Below, piece after piece: positions 19,578 to 30,100 of a DNA stretch of 31,328 bases (the stretch's first letter is position 1; every line of letters starts with the position of its first letter). Below the pieces are notes generated by a model. It saw nothing but the letters and a program-made list of their open reading frames with translations. It had not been told where the DNA came from and ran no database searches. The position numbers were made by a program, and so were the translations under genes. This DNA is from Discostella pseudostelligera (taxonomy: Eukaryota; Bacillariophyta; Thalassiosirophyceae; Thalassiosirales; Thalassiosiraceae). The DNA is taken from contig JALLBK010000383.1 of the NCBI GenBank assembly GCA_036940085.1, positions 1 to 31,328 on the forward strand. Direction: 5' to 3'.

Positions 19578-21905
19578 ATGCTGATATCGTCGACATCGTT
19601 GTCTTTGTCGCTGTCGTCGTCGTCATCATGCTGTCGTCGTCGCAGCAGCAGCAGCAGCCTGCTTCAATATTCTTTNGCAGCAGCAGCAGCAGCCTGCTTC
19701 AATATTCTTTGCGGTGTCGCCGATGGCCAACAACAAGTCATGCATCCTGCGGACGCGGCCGTTGCAATACCAGAGACATCTACAGCAGCAACAGCAGTAG
19801 AAACCACACCTACAGCAGCATTGCTGCAGCCGCTGTCATGATACAAAATCATGGAATTCTTCATCGTGGTAGTAGCAGTCGCAGATTCAGCAGCATTGGC
19901 CTCCCTGCACATGAAATGCATCTGGAAGTGCGACGACAACTACAATCATCGCACCCTCCCCGCTGGAGCACCAATGCTGCCGCTAATGCTGCGGATGCAT
20001 TTACCATTATCGACTACACAGCTCTTCCTCATGACTCACCAGAAGTGCAGGCACTCATTGACAAGCATGCACACAAACCCCAAACGTCGGCGTCATTACA
20101 AACATTAATGAAGACTGGACGGGGAGAATTCTTGCATAAGATGAAGAATATGAAAGGTTCATCATCAAGAAGTGGTGGGGAAAGCAGCAATATTGTAGAC
20201 GACTATGATGATGGATATGAAACATCATCGCATTCATCCTCCAATGGTACTAATTCGGAGGCAACCCCATTGGTCCTCCTGCAAGTGGCATCCTTCTTAC
20301 GTCGCGAACTACCCATTCGACTGGCCCATCGCATCAATGATCTATCTCGTGTACCTCTCCTACGTGAAATGAAGTCGGTGAAGCAAGTGAAGGAATTGTA
20401 CACTACTAGTTTCCTTGAGATATTGAATGCTAGTGAACATCCTCCCCCACCCTCCTACGAAGATGACGATGTTCATCGTAGTAAAGAAGATGCCGTCTCC
20501 CATCGAAAGAATCAACGTCTCAAACGTTCCGAATGGGAACAGAACTTTGCTGCCATACTTGAGAATGTGTATGAGCGTCACTCGTCGGTATTAGTCCAAA
20601 TGGCTCGGGGTGCTTTTGAACTGCGTGCAGCCATTCAGGGGGGAGAGGTAGTCTTGGGTGGTGGAGACGATGATTACGATCGTACGAGTATGTCATCACC
20701 ACGAAGTGAGGGGGAAATACGTGCTGGTCGAGATGCGGTAGAGTTTGAATTGATGGAGTCGACTCATGCCTTTTTGGATCGATTCTACTTATCGAGGATT
20801 GGTATTCGAGTGTTGATTGGACAGTATTTGAGTTTGCGTAGACCGCCTGTGGAGAATTATGTGGGGATTATTTGTGGTAGGACAAGTCCGTATGAGATTG
20901 TAAAGAGGGCGATTGATGACGCGGCGTTCATGTGTACGAGGAAGTATGGGGATGCACCGGAGGTGATTATTACGGGGAGGTTGGATCTGTGAGTGTGCGA
21001 TTGCTGTTGAGAATTTAAGATGGGGTATTCAAGCCTTCTTCAATTGTCGTTCTTCATTTTGATGTTGACTTCTTTTTGACCTGGAGGAAGATACGATTTG
21101 ATGATTGATTGGCGTTAATGTTCATCTTGTCCTTGCTAATTTTGTACGCAGGACTTTTCCCTACGTGCCAACGCATTTGCATTACATTATGGTGAGTTCT
21201 CTCTTTTTGCAAATAGATTCTTTCGTTAGGTATTTATGTTCCATTCGGATCTCATGTGTCTGTTAATGAATCAATGCATTTGATACAGCTCGAGCTGCTA
21301 AAAAATTCAATGCGCGCGACGGTGGAATATCACGGCATTGATGCCGACTACCCGCCCATCAAGGTGGTGATTGCCGATGGATCTGATAATGAAGACGTGA
21401 TTATCAAGGTATCTGATGAAGGCGGTGGAATTCCGAGGAGCAATATGAAAAGAATATGGAGTTATGTGAGTTGTGATCATTCAATGAATTAGGATGATGA
21501 TGATGATGATGATGATATTAAGTCTCGCATTGACTGACCTGTCGACACTTTTTGCATTGAACGTAGCTCTTCACCACCGCCGATCCTGAAATACAAGAGG
21601 GCATGGTTGCCTTCAATGAGAATGTCGACCACAGCATCGATTCTCCATTGGCGGGGTTGGGATATGGATTACCGATCAGTCGTAGCTACGCGAGGTATTT
21701 CGGGGGTGATCTCTCTATCATGAGTATGGAAGGGTGAGGTAGTTTGTCTGCCGCTTTTTGATACCTCGCAACAACTATTTGCCGGAGTGTAAATTATCAG
21801 AATACTCACTCGGTTGCTTCTCTTCTATTTTTGCGTAGTTATGGAACCGACTGCTTCGTTTACTTGACTCGCCTCGGAAACACGAGGGAGCCGCTGCCGA
21901 TTTGA
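19578..21905 (+). CDS. Mitochondrial PDK/BCKDK-family protein kinase (five exons; 5' end disturbed by an assembly join)
   Basis: Exons: (19578 or 19628)-20988, 21152-21191, 21289-21465, 21567-21733, 21839-21905; all introns are GT-AG and phases match. As printed, the frame opens at ATG 19628 and gives 603 aa. If the duplicated 34 bp plus N at 19642-19710 is collapsed, ATG 19578 falls in frame. Either start gives an Arg/Ser-rich, acid-poor leader suited to mitochondrial import. The C-terminal GHKL ATPase has N-box [10 protein letters not shown] (about 468-477), G1 [10 protein letters not shown] (about 510) and G2 [20 protein letters not shown] (about 556). The ending [16 protein letters not shown]...EPLP resembles plant pyruvate dehydrogenase kinase, while [10 protein letters not shown] and KYGDAPEV resemble branched-chain ketoacid dehydrogenase kinase. 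It therefore phosphorylates and inactivates an E1 subunit, but which one is open. It is longer than typical members (about 400 aa) owing to Ser/Asp-rich insertions in the N-terminal four-helix domain. Confidence 0.9.
19642..19710 (+). repeat. Exact 34-bp direct repeat flanking a single N (probable assembly join)
   Basis: The 34-mer at 19642-19675 (five CAG units plus a unique tail ending TATTCTTT) is repeated without change at 19677-19710, separated only by N at 19676. Overlapping contig ends left unmerged would look exactly like this. The extra 35 nt is not a multiple of three and breaks the frame from the upstream ATG 19578. Confidence 0.8.
21492..21516 (+). repeat. (GAT)n microsatellite inside an intron of the kinase gene
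   Basis: Eight consecutive GAT/ATG units lie within intron 21466-21566 and have no effect on coding. Confidence 0.7.
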
Positions 21906-22241
21906 TCGTCTTATCTATGAGGACAAGGAGAATGCGGGATGACAATTCGCACCCGATTGTTATCTCAGACAAATATGACTCATGTATAAAATCAAACTAT
22001 TATTGATAGCTGGTATGTTTTACCGGGGGCTTGCATGGTGTGATATCCATCGAATCGTATGGCAGGTCAACTATCCTGGGGAAATGAAGTTGGCCGAAGT
22101 TGCGGCACTTGCATTTTTTTCACTGACGAAGGATTCCAGTTTATTCGATAAGTCTCCTGCAAAGGTTTACTCGGTTGAATTCATGGTTGCTTGTTGAACG
22201 ACATAAAAGTGGTGTTATTCTCTCATGCGATATTATCGTTT
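21906..22241. other. Convergent 3' intergenic region
   Basis: This lies between the ends of the kinase gene (+) and of the acidic repeat protein gene (-). Short open frames here have no motif. I see nothing else. Confidence 0.5.
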
Positions 22242-24305
22242 CTATACACTGTATGCATCCTCCTTATTGCTTGGATCCCAAGTAGCACTGACCCCGCACA
22301 CAGGACCGCAGCTTACCTTCTTCTTAGGAATGCACTTGCTTAAGAGTTCACGGACTTTTCTGCCCCTTTTGATCTTCTCCACGGCCCCTTCCTTCTCCTC
22401 CTTCTCACCGCACTCGAGTATGAGCTCCGTCGCATCGGGTGAAAAGAGAGCAGTTATGTAATCAGGAGTAGTGTCGACACCTTCTGAAGTGCTGGCACAC
22501 AACCGCTGATACATGCGCATTGCAGTAGTCTCAATCACCTTGAGCTCACTCAATATGCTTTCTGTGGTTACGCAACTGCCGCTGCAGGACAAGTCGTCGT
22601 CATCGTCAACGAGTTCTTGAGGCGACAACGTTGGTTGGAACTGATCACTGATCGGCGTGCTGTTCGTATTTTTGCACTTCTTCTTCCACCCCCACAGCGA
22701 CCACTTTCCTTGATTCATCTTGCTGCGGTTTTGGTCTGGTGCGCCTACTGCCATTTGATCGTCATTATATGTGCTCAGGGCGTTCTTATATATTTCCCAT
22801 CCATGCTTGGTACTCCCAAGGTCTTGAATGCGAATGACTTCGCCCTTTACTGGAGCGTTATATTCAGATAATTCATAACTCTCATCAGAGTCATTGCTCG
22901 GTGCATCTCCACATTTCGTTTGCAAATTGTTATTCTCATCAGAAGCGTAGTTCGAGACGTCGCTCTTGACAACTGACTCAATCAAGGTCTTAATGTCAAC
23001 CATATTATTCGTCAAAGGCTTTTCATCTGAACTATCGCAAGTTCGCTCTTGTGATGCCGGCACTTTACTCATCATGCCCTTCGCCATCGATTCTGTATCC
23101 GATTTCACTTTATCCAAAAATGGCAAAATCAAGCCGATGTGCCCGGCAATTGTATCGGCTTGCTTCTGACTTTCGAATAGACTACTTAAATTTTGATTTC
23201 TTTTAGTGAGAGACACAATCGATTCGTCGTCGGATGCAGCACGAATGTGATTCATATCATAATGTTTTGTAGGTGTATCATCATAAATGTCGTCAATAAT
23301 ACTATCAAGAGTAATTTCGTCATCCGACTTGGAGCCTGAATGAGATGCCAAGATATGGATGACGTGGTCAGGTAAATTGGCGGCTTGGCAAGGAATGAAT
23401 ACATCAGATGTTTTGATAGGAGTAGCTTCGGTATTTGCTCGCCGCTGGTTCTCCTTTATCCTTCGAGTGGTCCAATTATATGTGTCATCGCTTTCAGCTC
23501 GACTCAATCCTTCGTACCTATCCTTCCTTGCCTCTATTGTTCCCTCTGACAAGGTAGAAGAACATGCCAAATTCATATTTTTCTGCTCTGGTGGTAAAAG
23601 CCTCATAAAACTTGTACCCATCATTGGCTTCTGAGTCAATGCCGTCGGAGCCAAATGATTCCGCTCTGCTGGCTTCGGGGCCATTGTTTGAGGTGGCAGC
23701 TGCGGTAGTGAAGGTAGAGATCTGGGGCTGGGTGTCACCGGACGCATAGGCTTAGACTGCAAAGGTCGATGATCATAGTGCTGAATCTCGACAGTACCAT
23801 CCGTTTCACTGCTTACGCTCACGGATCGCAGGGTGTCAAACGTTTCAGTCTGACCATAACTCATGTCCGTCTCCCCAGGATAGAGATAATTAAAATTACG
23901 TATCAAATTTTCCTCTTCTTGATCTCTCGCATACTCATTATCATCTCGCGTCTCCAATGTATCCAAAGTCTCAAAGGTGTGACTCTCATACTCATCGACG
24001 TCATTATCATCTCGTGTCTCGAGTGTATCCAATGTTTCAAAGGTGTGGCTGTTGACACCACCGCCATTTTCATCATATGTGTCATAAGTATTGCTCCATG
24101 TGACATTTCTTTCAGTATTCGTCTTCATCCTTAGTCCTCCGTATCGTCGTCGTAAAATAGACCTGGTATTTTTTGTTCCCTCCGATGTTATCGTGTCCTC
24201 GCCGATGGTGTTGTCATCCTGATCGGTGGAATTGTATTGTTCGCGTCCATCGTCGTTGGCGCTCTCGTTGAATTGGAAGAACAGTTTTGGGATACCGAGA
24301 ACCAT
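22242..24305 (-). CDS. Acidic low-complexity protein with a 22-residue tandem repeat, unrecognised (687 aa)
   Basis: Single open frame from ATG 24305 (MVLGIPKLFFQFNE). I recognise no domain. Two tandem copies of a 22-residue unit, core SHTFETLDTLETRDDN, lie at about residues 86-123, and a related FDTLRS follows at about 155. The DNA units (23935 and 24001) are 66 bp apart and differ mostly at single bases. A Pro-rich segment follows (TPSPRSLPSLPQLPPQ). The middle is Ser/Asp-rich and likely disordered. The last 60 residues are charged, switching from acidic to a basic, Cys-containing tail (KIKRGRKVRELLSKCIPKKK). There is no signal peptide or membrane segment. The long intact frame and coding composition support a real gene. 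A cytoskeletal or scaffold role is possible but unsupported. Confidence 0.65.
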   Translation of the reverse strand: MVLGIPKLFFQFNESANDDGREQYNSTDQDDNTIGEDTITSEGTKNTRSILRRRYGGLRMKTNTERNVTWSNTYDTYDENGGGVNSHTFETLDTLETRDDNDVDEYESHTFETLDTLETRDDNEYARDQEEENLIRNFNYLYPGETDMSYGQTETFDTLRSVSVSSETDGTVEIQHYDHRPLQSKPMRPVTPSPRSLPSLPQLPPQTMAPKPAERNHLAPTALTQKPMMGTSFMRLLPPEQKNMNLACSSTLSEGTIEARKDRYEGLSRAESDDTYNWTTRRIKENQRRANTEATPIKTSDVFIPCQAANLPDHVIHILASHSGSKSDDEITLDSIIDDIYDDTPTKHYDMNHIRAASDDESIVSLTKRNQNLSSLFESQKQADTIAGHIGLILPFLDKVKSDTESMAKGMMSKVPASQERTCDSSDEKPLTNNMVDIKTLIESVVKSDVSNYASDENNNLQTKCGDAPSNDSDESYELSEYNAPVKGEVIRIQDLGSTKHGWEIYKNALSTYNDDQMAVGAPDQNRSKMNQGKWSLWGWKKKCKNTNSTPISDQFQPTLSPQELVDDDDDLSCSGSCVTTESILSELKVIETTAMRMYQRLCASTSEGVDTTPDYITALFSPDATELILECGEKEEKEGAVEKIKRGRKVRELLSKCIPKKKVSCGPVCGVSATWDPSNKEDAYSV
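23935..24049 (-). repeat. 66-bp tandem repeat unit, two copies, within a CDS
   Basis: The units begin at 23935 and 24001 with the shared word TCATTATCATCTCG and encode the SHTFETLDTLETRDDN repeats. The period is a multiple of three, so the duplication kept frame. Confidence 0.8.
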
Positions 24306-24908
24306 GTTGCCTACTTCGCTTGCATGTCGGAGGAATTAAGTAATGCGACGCAATACAGGGAGTGATGGAGAATGAAGAAGATGGAGTGCTAGGAGTAATA
24401 ATATTTGGGCGGTATGGTAGATGAAGTGGATGGAGGTTGGAGGAAATTGTGAAGATGAGGCAGCCAGTGACCAGTGAGGAGACGTTGAGTGGACGGTTGA
24501 ATTGAGAATTATGTACGTCGGAACCAATAGAAATTTTAGCCATCTTGTCTTTCTCGTTCGTCAAGGTAGAGTGCTAAATTAGATAATAAATCACGTACTT
24601 TCTTCTATTTCTTCTCTTTCTGCGATTTTCTCTAATCAATACTAATTCCACCATATAATCATGGTGATGTCCTTTCCGATCCTCGCCATTTCTTTCTCCT
24701 AATATGTATCATACACACGTGAAAAAATTGAATTTGACTTTGCTGCCGAGCACAATGAATGGACGCAACGATTGAGCGAGAGCATCAATAATCGCGAGGT
24801 TATTGAATGAATTCACCATGACCATGAACCTCTTGACCAAGGCATAGTAATAGTACCAGTACCATTTCCACCAACGTCAAAGTCTCTGAGAGGATAAACC
24901 TATTAAAC
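24306..24908. other. Divergent intergenic region
   Basis: This contains the promoters of the acidic repeat protein (-) and of the secreted LRR gene (+). Short minus-strand frames overlap here but carry no motif. No further element stands out. Confidence 0.4.
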
Positions 24909-26713
24909 ATGTGCCTCAAGGCCGCGATAATGGTGGCAGCATGCCTCTCTGCCGCAGGAGCAGCAGCAGAAGCGGCGGCCGCCGACGAGCAAAAATCGGG
25001 TCTATCTCGATTCCTCCGCAAGAGGCAGAAAGGTCAAATGAATAGATATAGATCCAAGCAGCGAAACGAACCAATGACGCATGAATTGGATATTGGAGCC
25101 GAAGATGTGAGTTTTTGGACACGATCACTCCAATCGTCACTCCCTCCGGCGCCAACAAGCAGCATCCCCGTCACGGCCTTCCCTACACCAATGGAGTCGG
25201 TAATACCTGCACCCAGTAGCAGTCCACCGGTGCCCACTACTCAGGTTCCTGTATCTTCAGCTCCCGGCACTCCGGTTCCTTCAGCACCGGAAATAAACAC
25301 TAACGCTCCCATCACAGCTACCCCTACCGATGTTGTGATTCAAACTTCCGCTCCAATTACTCCTGTGCCAACCATTCCACAAGTAACCACATACGCTCCA
25401 ATCACAGCGATGCCTACCGAGCTTGAGGTGAACACATACGCCCCAATCACTCCTTTGCCCACCGAGTTTGAGATCGTACCCACACCAGTACCAACAACTC
25501 TGACCCCAACAATCAGTCCATCAATGTCTCCAACCTTTCCCTGCGATTTGCCACCAGAGGAGCGTGAATTCCTTATTCGCGAATTAATGTCCATCTATTC
25601 TAATCCTGACCTCTTTGACGATCCAACGACACCCCAAGCGCAAGCATTAAATTGGATTACCAATGAGGATGCAATCTCTCCTGTCCTGTGTCCAAATCAG
25701 GATGGAATCGGGTGCAAAATGAATGGACAGATGAACCCCATGGTACAGCGGTACATTCTTGCGGTGTTCTACTTTGCTACCAATGGTGATAACTGGGCGC
25801 AATGCTCTGCTCCTGACGACTTTGAGAGCGCAGCATCAGTAGAAGCAGCAAATTTGGAATGTGAACGAGTTGTTACACCCTACGGGGTTACAAACGATCG
25901 TGTCGGTGATAATAGTAGTGATGCTTGGTTGACACCCGTAAACGAATGTGAATGGGGTGGAGTTGCATGCTGGGGTGCAGACACACCGAACTTGAATTTG
26001 TGTGTGGACCAACTTGATTTTGGTAAGTGGCGTTGAGAATTTGCATGATGTGTTGCCGCCGCAATGCCACTCTCACAAAATTCGTTCCTACTTCGTCTTC
26101 CAAACAGAAAATGACGGTCTTTCCGGAGTACTTGTTACTGAACTCTCTGTTCTGAACTCAATGAGATTTCTGCTCCTTGAGCGCGGTGAAATTGGTGGAA
26201 CAATTCCATCTGAATACAGTGAACTTGAGCGGCTGCTTATTCTTGATATGGACTTCAATGATCTCACAGGTTCCATCCCCGAAGGAATCTACGACCTGAG
26301 TGCATTGCAGCAGATGGACTTAAATGACAACGACATTACCGGAACTATCTCGACAAGGATCGGTGACTTGAGCCAATTGGCATTCTTTCAGGTCGATCAT
26401 AACTTGCTGTCGGGTACAATTCCGAGCCAGATGGGACTATTGACCAATTTGAGTAAGTCCATGAACGAGTGATTATGACTGTGATCTCAAGATGACCAAA
26501 TCCCATGCAAATCTAACTTTTACTGTGGTGTTTTGCACTTGATGTTCAGGAATAACGTTCCTAAGTTTCAATGATTTAACGGGTGCGATGCCCGAGGAAG
26601 TATGCGCACTTCGGAACAATTCCGCCACACCTGGAGATCTTGGCGTGTTGGTGACGGATTGTGGCGGTAACCCTCCCGAAGTTGAGTGCACCTGCTGTAG
26701 TTCGTGCGCATGA
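24909..26713 (+). CDS. Secreted plant-type leucine-rich-repeat protein with Pro/Thr stalk (three exons, 540 aa)
   Basis: Exons are 24909-26022, 26108-26452 and 26550-26713. The introns are 85 and 97 nt, GTAAGT donors, both phase 1, joining DF|ENDGLSG and TNL|RITFLS. The N-terminus ([20 protein letters not shown]) is a signal peptide or signal anchor. A Pro/Thr/Ser-rich stalk of about 140 residues follows, with imperfect repeats of [15 protein letters not shown] type, likely O-glycosylated. The next domain (about residues 205-371) has eight or more Cys and the WGGVACWG motif that often precedes LRRs. Plant-specific LRRs (LxGxIPxxxxxLxxLxxLDLxxN type) run from about 372 to 510, e.g. [18 protein letters not shown]. 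The C-terminal cap ends in [10 protein letters not shown]. No membrane segment or kinase follows, so a cell-surface or extracellular binding protein is inferred. The ligand is unknown. Confidence 0.88.
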
Positions 26714-26983
26714 GTATGAGGAAATCGACAATGTGACCTTGGCAAGCAGATTTATCAAGCTGATTCATAAACGAGTTATTGTGGAGTTAGTGTTTGGGGA
26801 AACTTGATGTTATTAATACACATAAAAATAAAATAGTATTTTGAGTTTAGATGATATTCCTTCGCCCTCAACGTTGATTCACTTTTGCATTATGTTCTGA
26901 CGAAATGCACTGGAGACCGCAAGCGAAATGATCTACAACCGAGACAGTCACTAAAGCCCCCCCCCTTCACGTTATTGGTGTTC

Positions 26984-27182
26984 CATGGCCCGGGAAATCA
27001 TCGCGTTACGGAGGTGCAACTTGTATCCTCGCCTGTATTCCATGAGCTCGTAAAACATCCCTGTGTCGATGATAGGTGAACGCATGGCCCGGGAAATCAT
27101 CGCGTTACTGAGGTGCAACTTGTATCATTGACCTGTATTCCATGAGCTCGCAAAACATCCCTGTGTCGATGATAGGTGAACG
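26984..27182. repeat. 99/100-bp tandem duplication overlapping the 3' end of the STAND gene
   Basis: Copy 1 (26984-27082) and copy 2 (27083-27182) both start CATGGCCCGGGAAATCATCG and end GATAGGTGAACG. They differ by a few substitutions and one extra base in copy 2 (TATCCTCGCC versus TATCATTGACC). Copy 2 encodes the present C-terminus of the minus-strand STAND gene. On the minus strand each copy contains an acceptor-like CACAG|GGATGTTTT, so a terminal exon was probably duplicated. Confidence 0.85.
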
Positions 27183-30100
27183 CAGGAATTGAACAAGGAA
27201 GGGGCAAAGTCACTTAGTATAAATACGCACCTCAAGCTATCACACGCAGAAAGGATTGGTGATCGCCTGCCTGACTTATTGAGCCAAAGGAACAGCGTTT
27301 CATGAAATTTCAATGTGGCCTCTGTCATAGGCCCTGTCTCCACTCTTCTAGTTTCTTCTTGGAGCTCGTTCAAACAAGACACAAGCTCATCGCGGCACGT
27401 ACTATTGGAATCTGATTTCTCGAGAGCAAACTTTCTAGCTAGCTGTCTGCATTGCAGAGCTTTTCCTTGAAGTGCAGCAGTCTTAGAGAGTTCATGGTGT
27501 GATTCCTCTATGAATTGGTGCCCTTCATGATGCTTCAAGTTAAATCTTTCAGTGGAAAAGAAGGTCGCCCTGCTCTCGTCTCCCATTTCCTTAGCACATT
27601 TTCGAAGCCACGTAAGGTTTGTCAGCCTAGCTTGATAAATTCTCTCGTTTTGGGTCGATGATTCGGCGAGTCTCTCGAGAATCACTCGTTCTGCCTCAAG
27701 CATATTCATTGATTGAGTGAACCGCTTTTGGGCCAATCCAACGCAACCCAACTCATGAAGTACGCAGCTTACTTCGAAATGGATTGGGTAAGTATTTTCT
27801 GTCGAACTACCCTCAGGACAAGCATACGCATATACGTGCCGACGAATGCGAAGGCACTCATGGAAACACAGCCAAGCATTGTCCAGCATGTTACGCTGTA
27901 GAGCAAGTGCTCCCATTTGGAATTTCACTGCCGCTATATTGATGTGCATTTTGCTGCCGTACAGCTCGAGGTATAATTCTAATGCCTGCTCCAGGTAGGA
28001 CTCGGCTTGATCGAGAAACCCTTGTCGAACAGTAACCCGCGCAAGTTGCTTAATTGTAGCCGCACGTTGACCAATCTGCCTGGAGAGACCGAGTGCTTCT
28101 AGAAGGAGAGACGTAGCCATTTCCAGCGAAGGAGGTTTCCGTGCGATATGAATTGCAGCAAGCTGGTGAAGTGTTGAACTAGCGTTGGCTTGATCGTTTG
28201 CATCATTCAGACCTCTTCTTATCTCAAGAGATTGCTGCAAGTACGCTGTGGCCGTGTCCAAGTTGTGTTTCTTTACTTCCAAAATGCCAAGCTCGTGAAG
28301 TGTGTCCGCGGTTAGACAATCATCTGTGTTATTGAGCTCAAGCGAGGCCACGAGGCATTTATTCGCATCGTCGTAACGTCCCTGATATCTGTGAATCTTG
28401 CTCAACTCGTACTGAGATTCTGCCTTCGCCTTTCGAGCATCTAGTTTCTTTGCCGCACTCGACCTCTCCAAGAATTCCAACGAGAGTTCCAATGATAACT
28501 GGGCTTCAACGAATGCATTCAATGCCATTGCTGAAAGTACGCCCGCCTCTTTGGACAGCTGCGCTATTTTCAATAATCGGTTTGCATCGACATCATATTC
28601 CTTACAGTGCGCAACGATAACTTTTACGTGTTCCAAAAGCTGCAGTGAACTCTTCCAAGATTCGGTCGAGTTGGGTTTGAATGTCCAACATGAAAGTATC
28701 GCATCGACACATACCGCAATATAATACAAAGTCTCCTCTTTCGAATGACAAGACCGCATTGCCTGCTGTAATAGCCTGTGCACGCTGCCCTTCCCATCTT
28801 TCACTGATACCAATGAAAATGATTTTAGAATATCCCATGCATCATCGGATTGATCATATTCAAAGGCAGAGAAAGAGTTCGGCGCACACGATGTGGTTTG
28901 ATCCGCTAGAATTGACTCTGGCACGAAGGCGGAAACTCTCGACAAAATGAAGAACGAAGATGCCACGGACAGCGCTATGACAACACATGTCCGTTGACTC
29001 CTTGTTGCAGGTAGCATTAGGGTACTTGAAAACACTAAAGTAACACCACCCAGTATAAGGCCACCTACTACAGTGCTGTGTCCCAAACGCCGATTCTTAG
29101 ATGCAGCCTTGCGTCTTTCTTCTTCTGCACATTCATCATCAAACTTCTTCTTTGCGCTAAGCAAATTTCGTAGCAACAGCTTTGTTATTGCATCTGGCCC
29201 CAAATACGATAAAAGATGCAGAACTTCCAACGTTGTCTCATTTGTTTCCTTAATCTTTGGTAAAATCAAGGACAGACTCGATGCAACCGTTAAAGAATAA
29301 TCCGGCAATTTACCTCGGCGTAAGAGAGTTTCACCACTCATTTCAGAGGCGGTGTATCGATCCAAATACTCACAACACTCCACCTCGCATTGTCTCATGT
29401 ATGTGGCAGCCATTGAGAGAGCGAGTGGTAAGTTCCCGAGCTTTTCGCATAGCACTCTCGCCGCGGCAACATTCGGACCGGCCATATTATGTGATCCCGC
29501 CGATCGCCTTAGCAATTCTATCGCTTCCGTCGTGTGTAAGCACCCTAGTGCTAGCGTTCCACTTGAATCCACTCTTGACTCGGCATCGACGTGTCGTGTA
29601 GTGACAAGGACGTGTCCTCTTGTCCCAGCGCCACGGGGTACAAATCTCTCCAACAACGAATGATCCTCAATATTGTCAAATACTAACAGCCACGGCACGT
29701 TCGATCTGAATAGTCGCGTACGTACCTCGTCAACAATCTCCGTAGAGCTCTTATCCATATCAGGTTCGACATTGGCGAGATCGGATAGTAGCTGACGATA
29801 ATCTGTTATCAAGGTGTCGACTGTTTCGGCATTTACCCATAAGACTAGGCCATAATCTTGTGGAAAATGACGATAGCAAAACTGCCATGCCCCCGAGATG
29901 AGAGGTTGTGAAAGGAAGGCAAAGTCGTTAATGAGTGAACATTTTGCTGTGGTGTGCAAAAGGAGCGCAGAGATACATGTAATTATCACCTCCGTAACAA
30001 GTTGAGTCTTCCCAACTCCACCCATACCCGTTACCTCCACCTTCACCACCATACCACTACTATGCTGCTGTCGTCGTTTTCCCAAGCTACTGCTGCCCAT

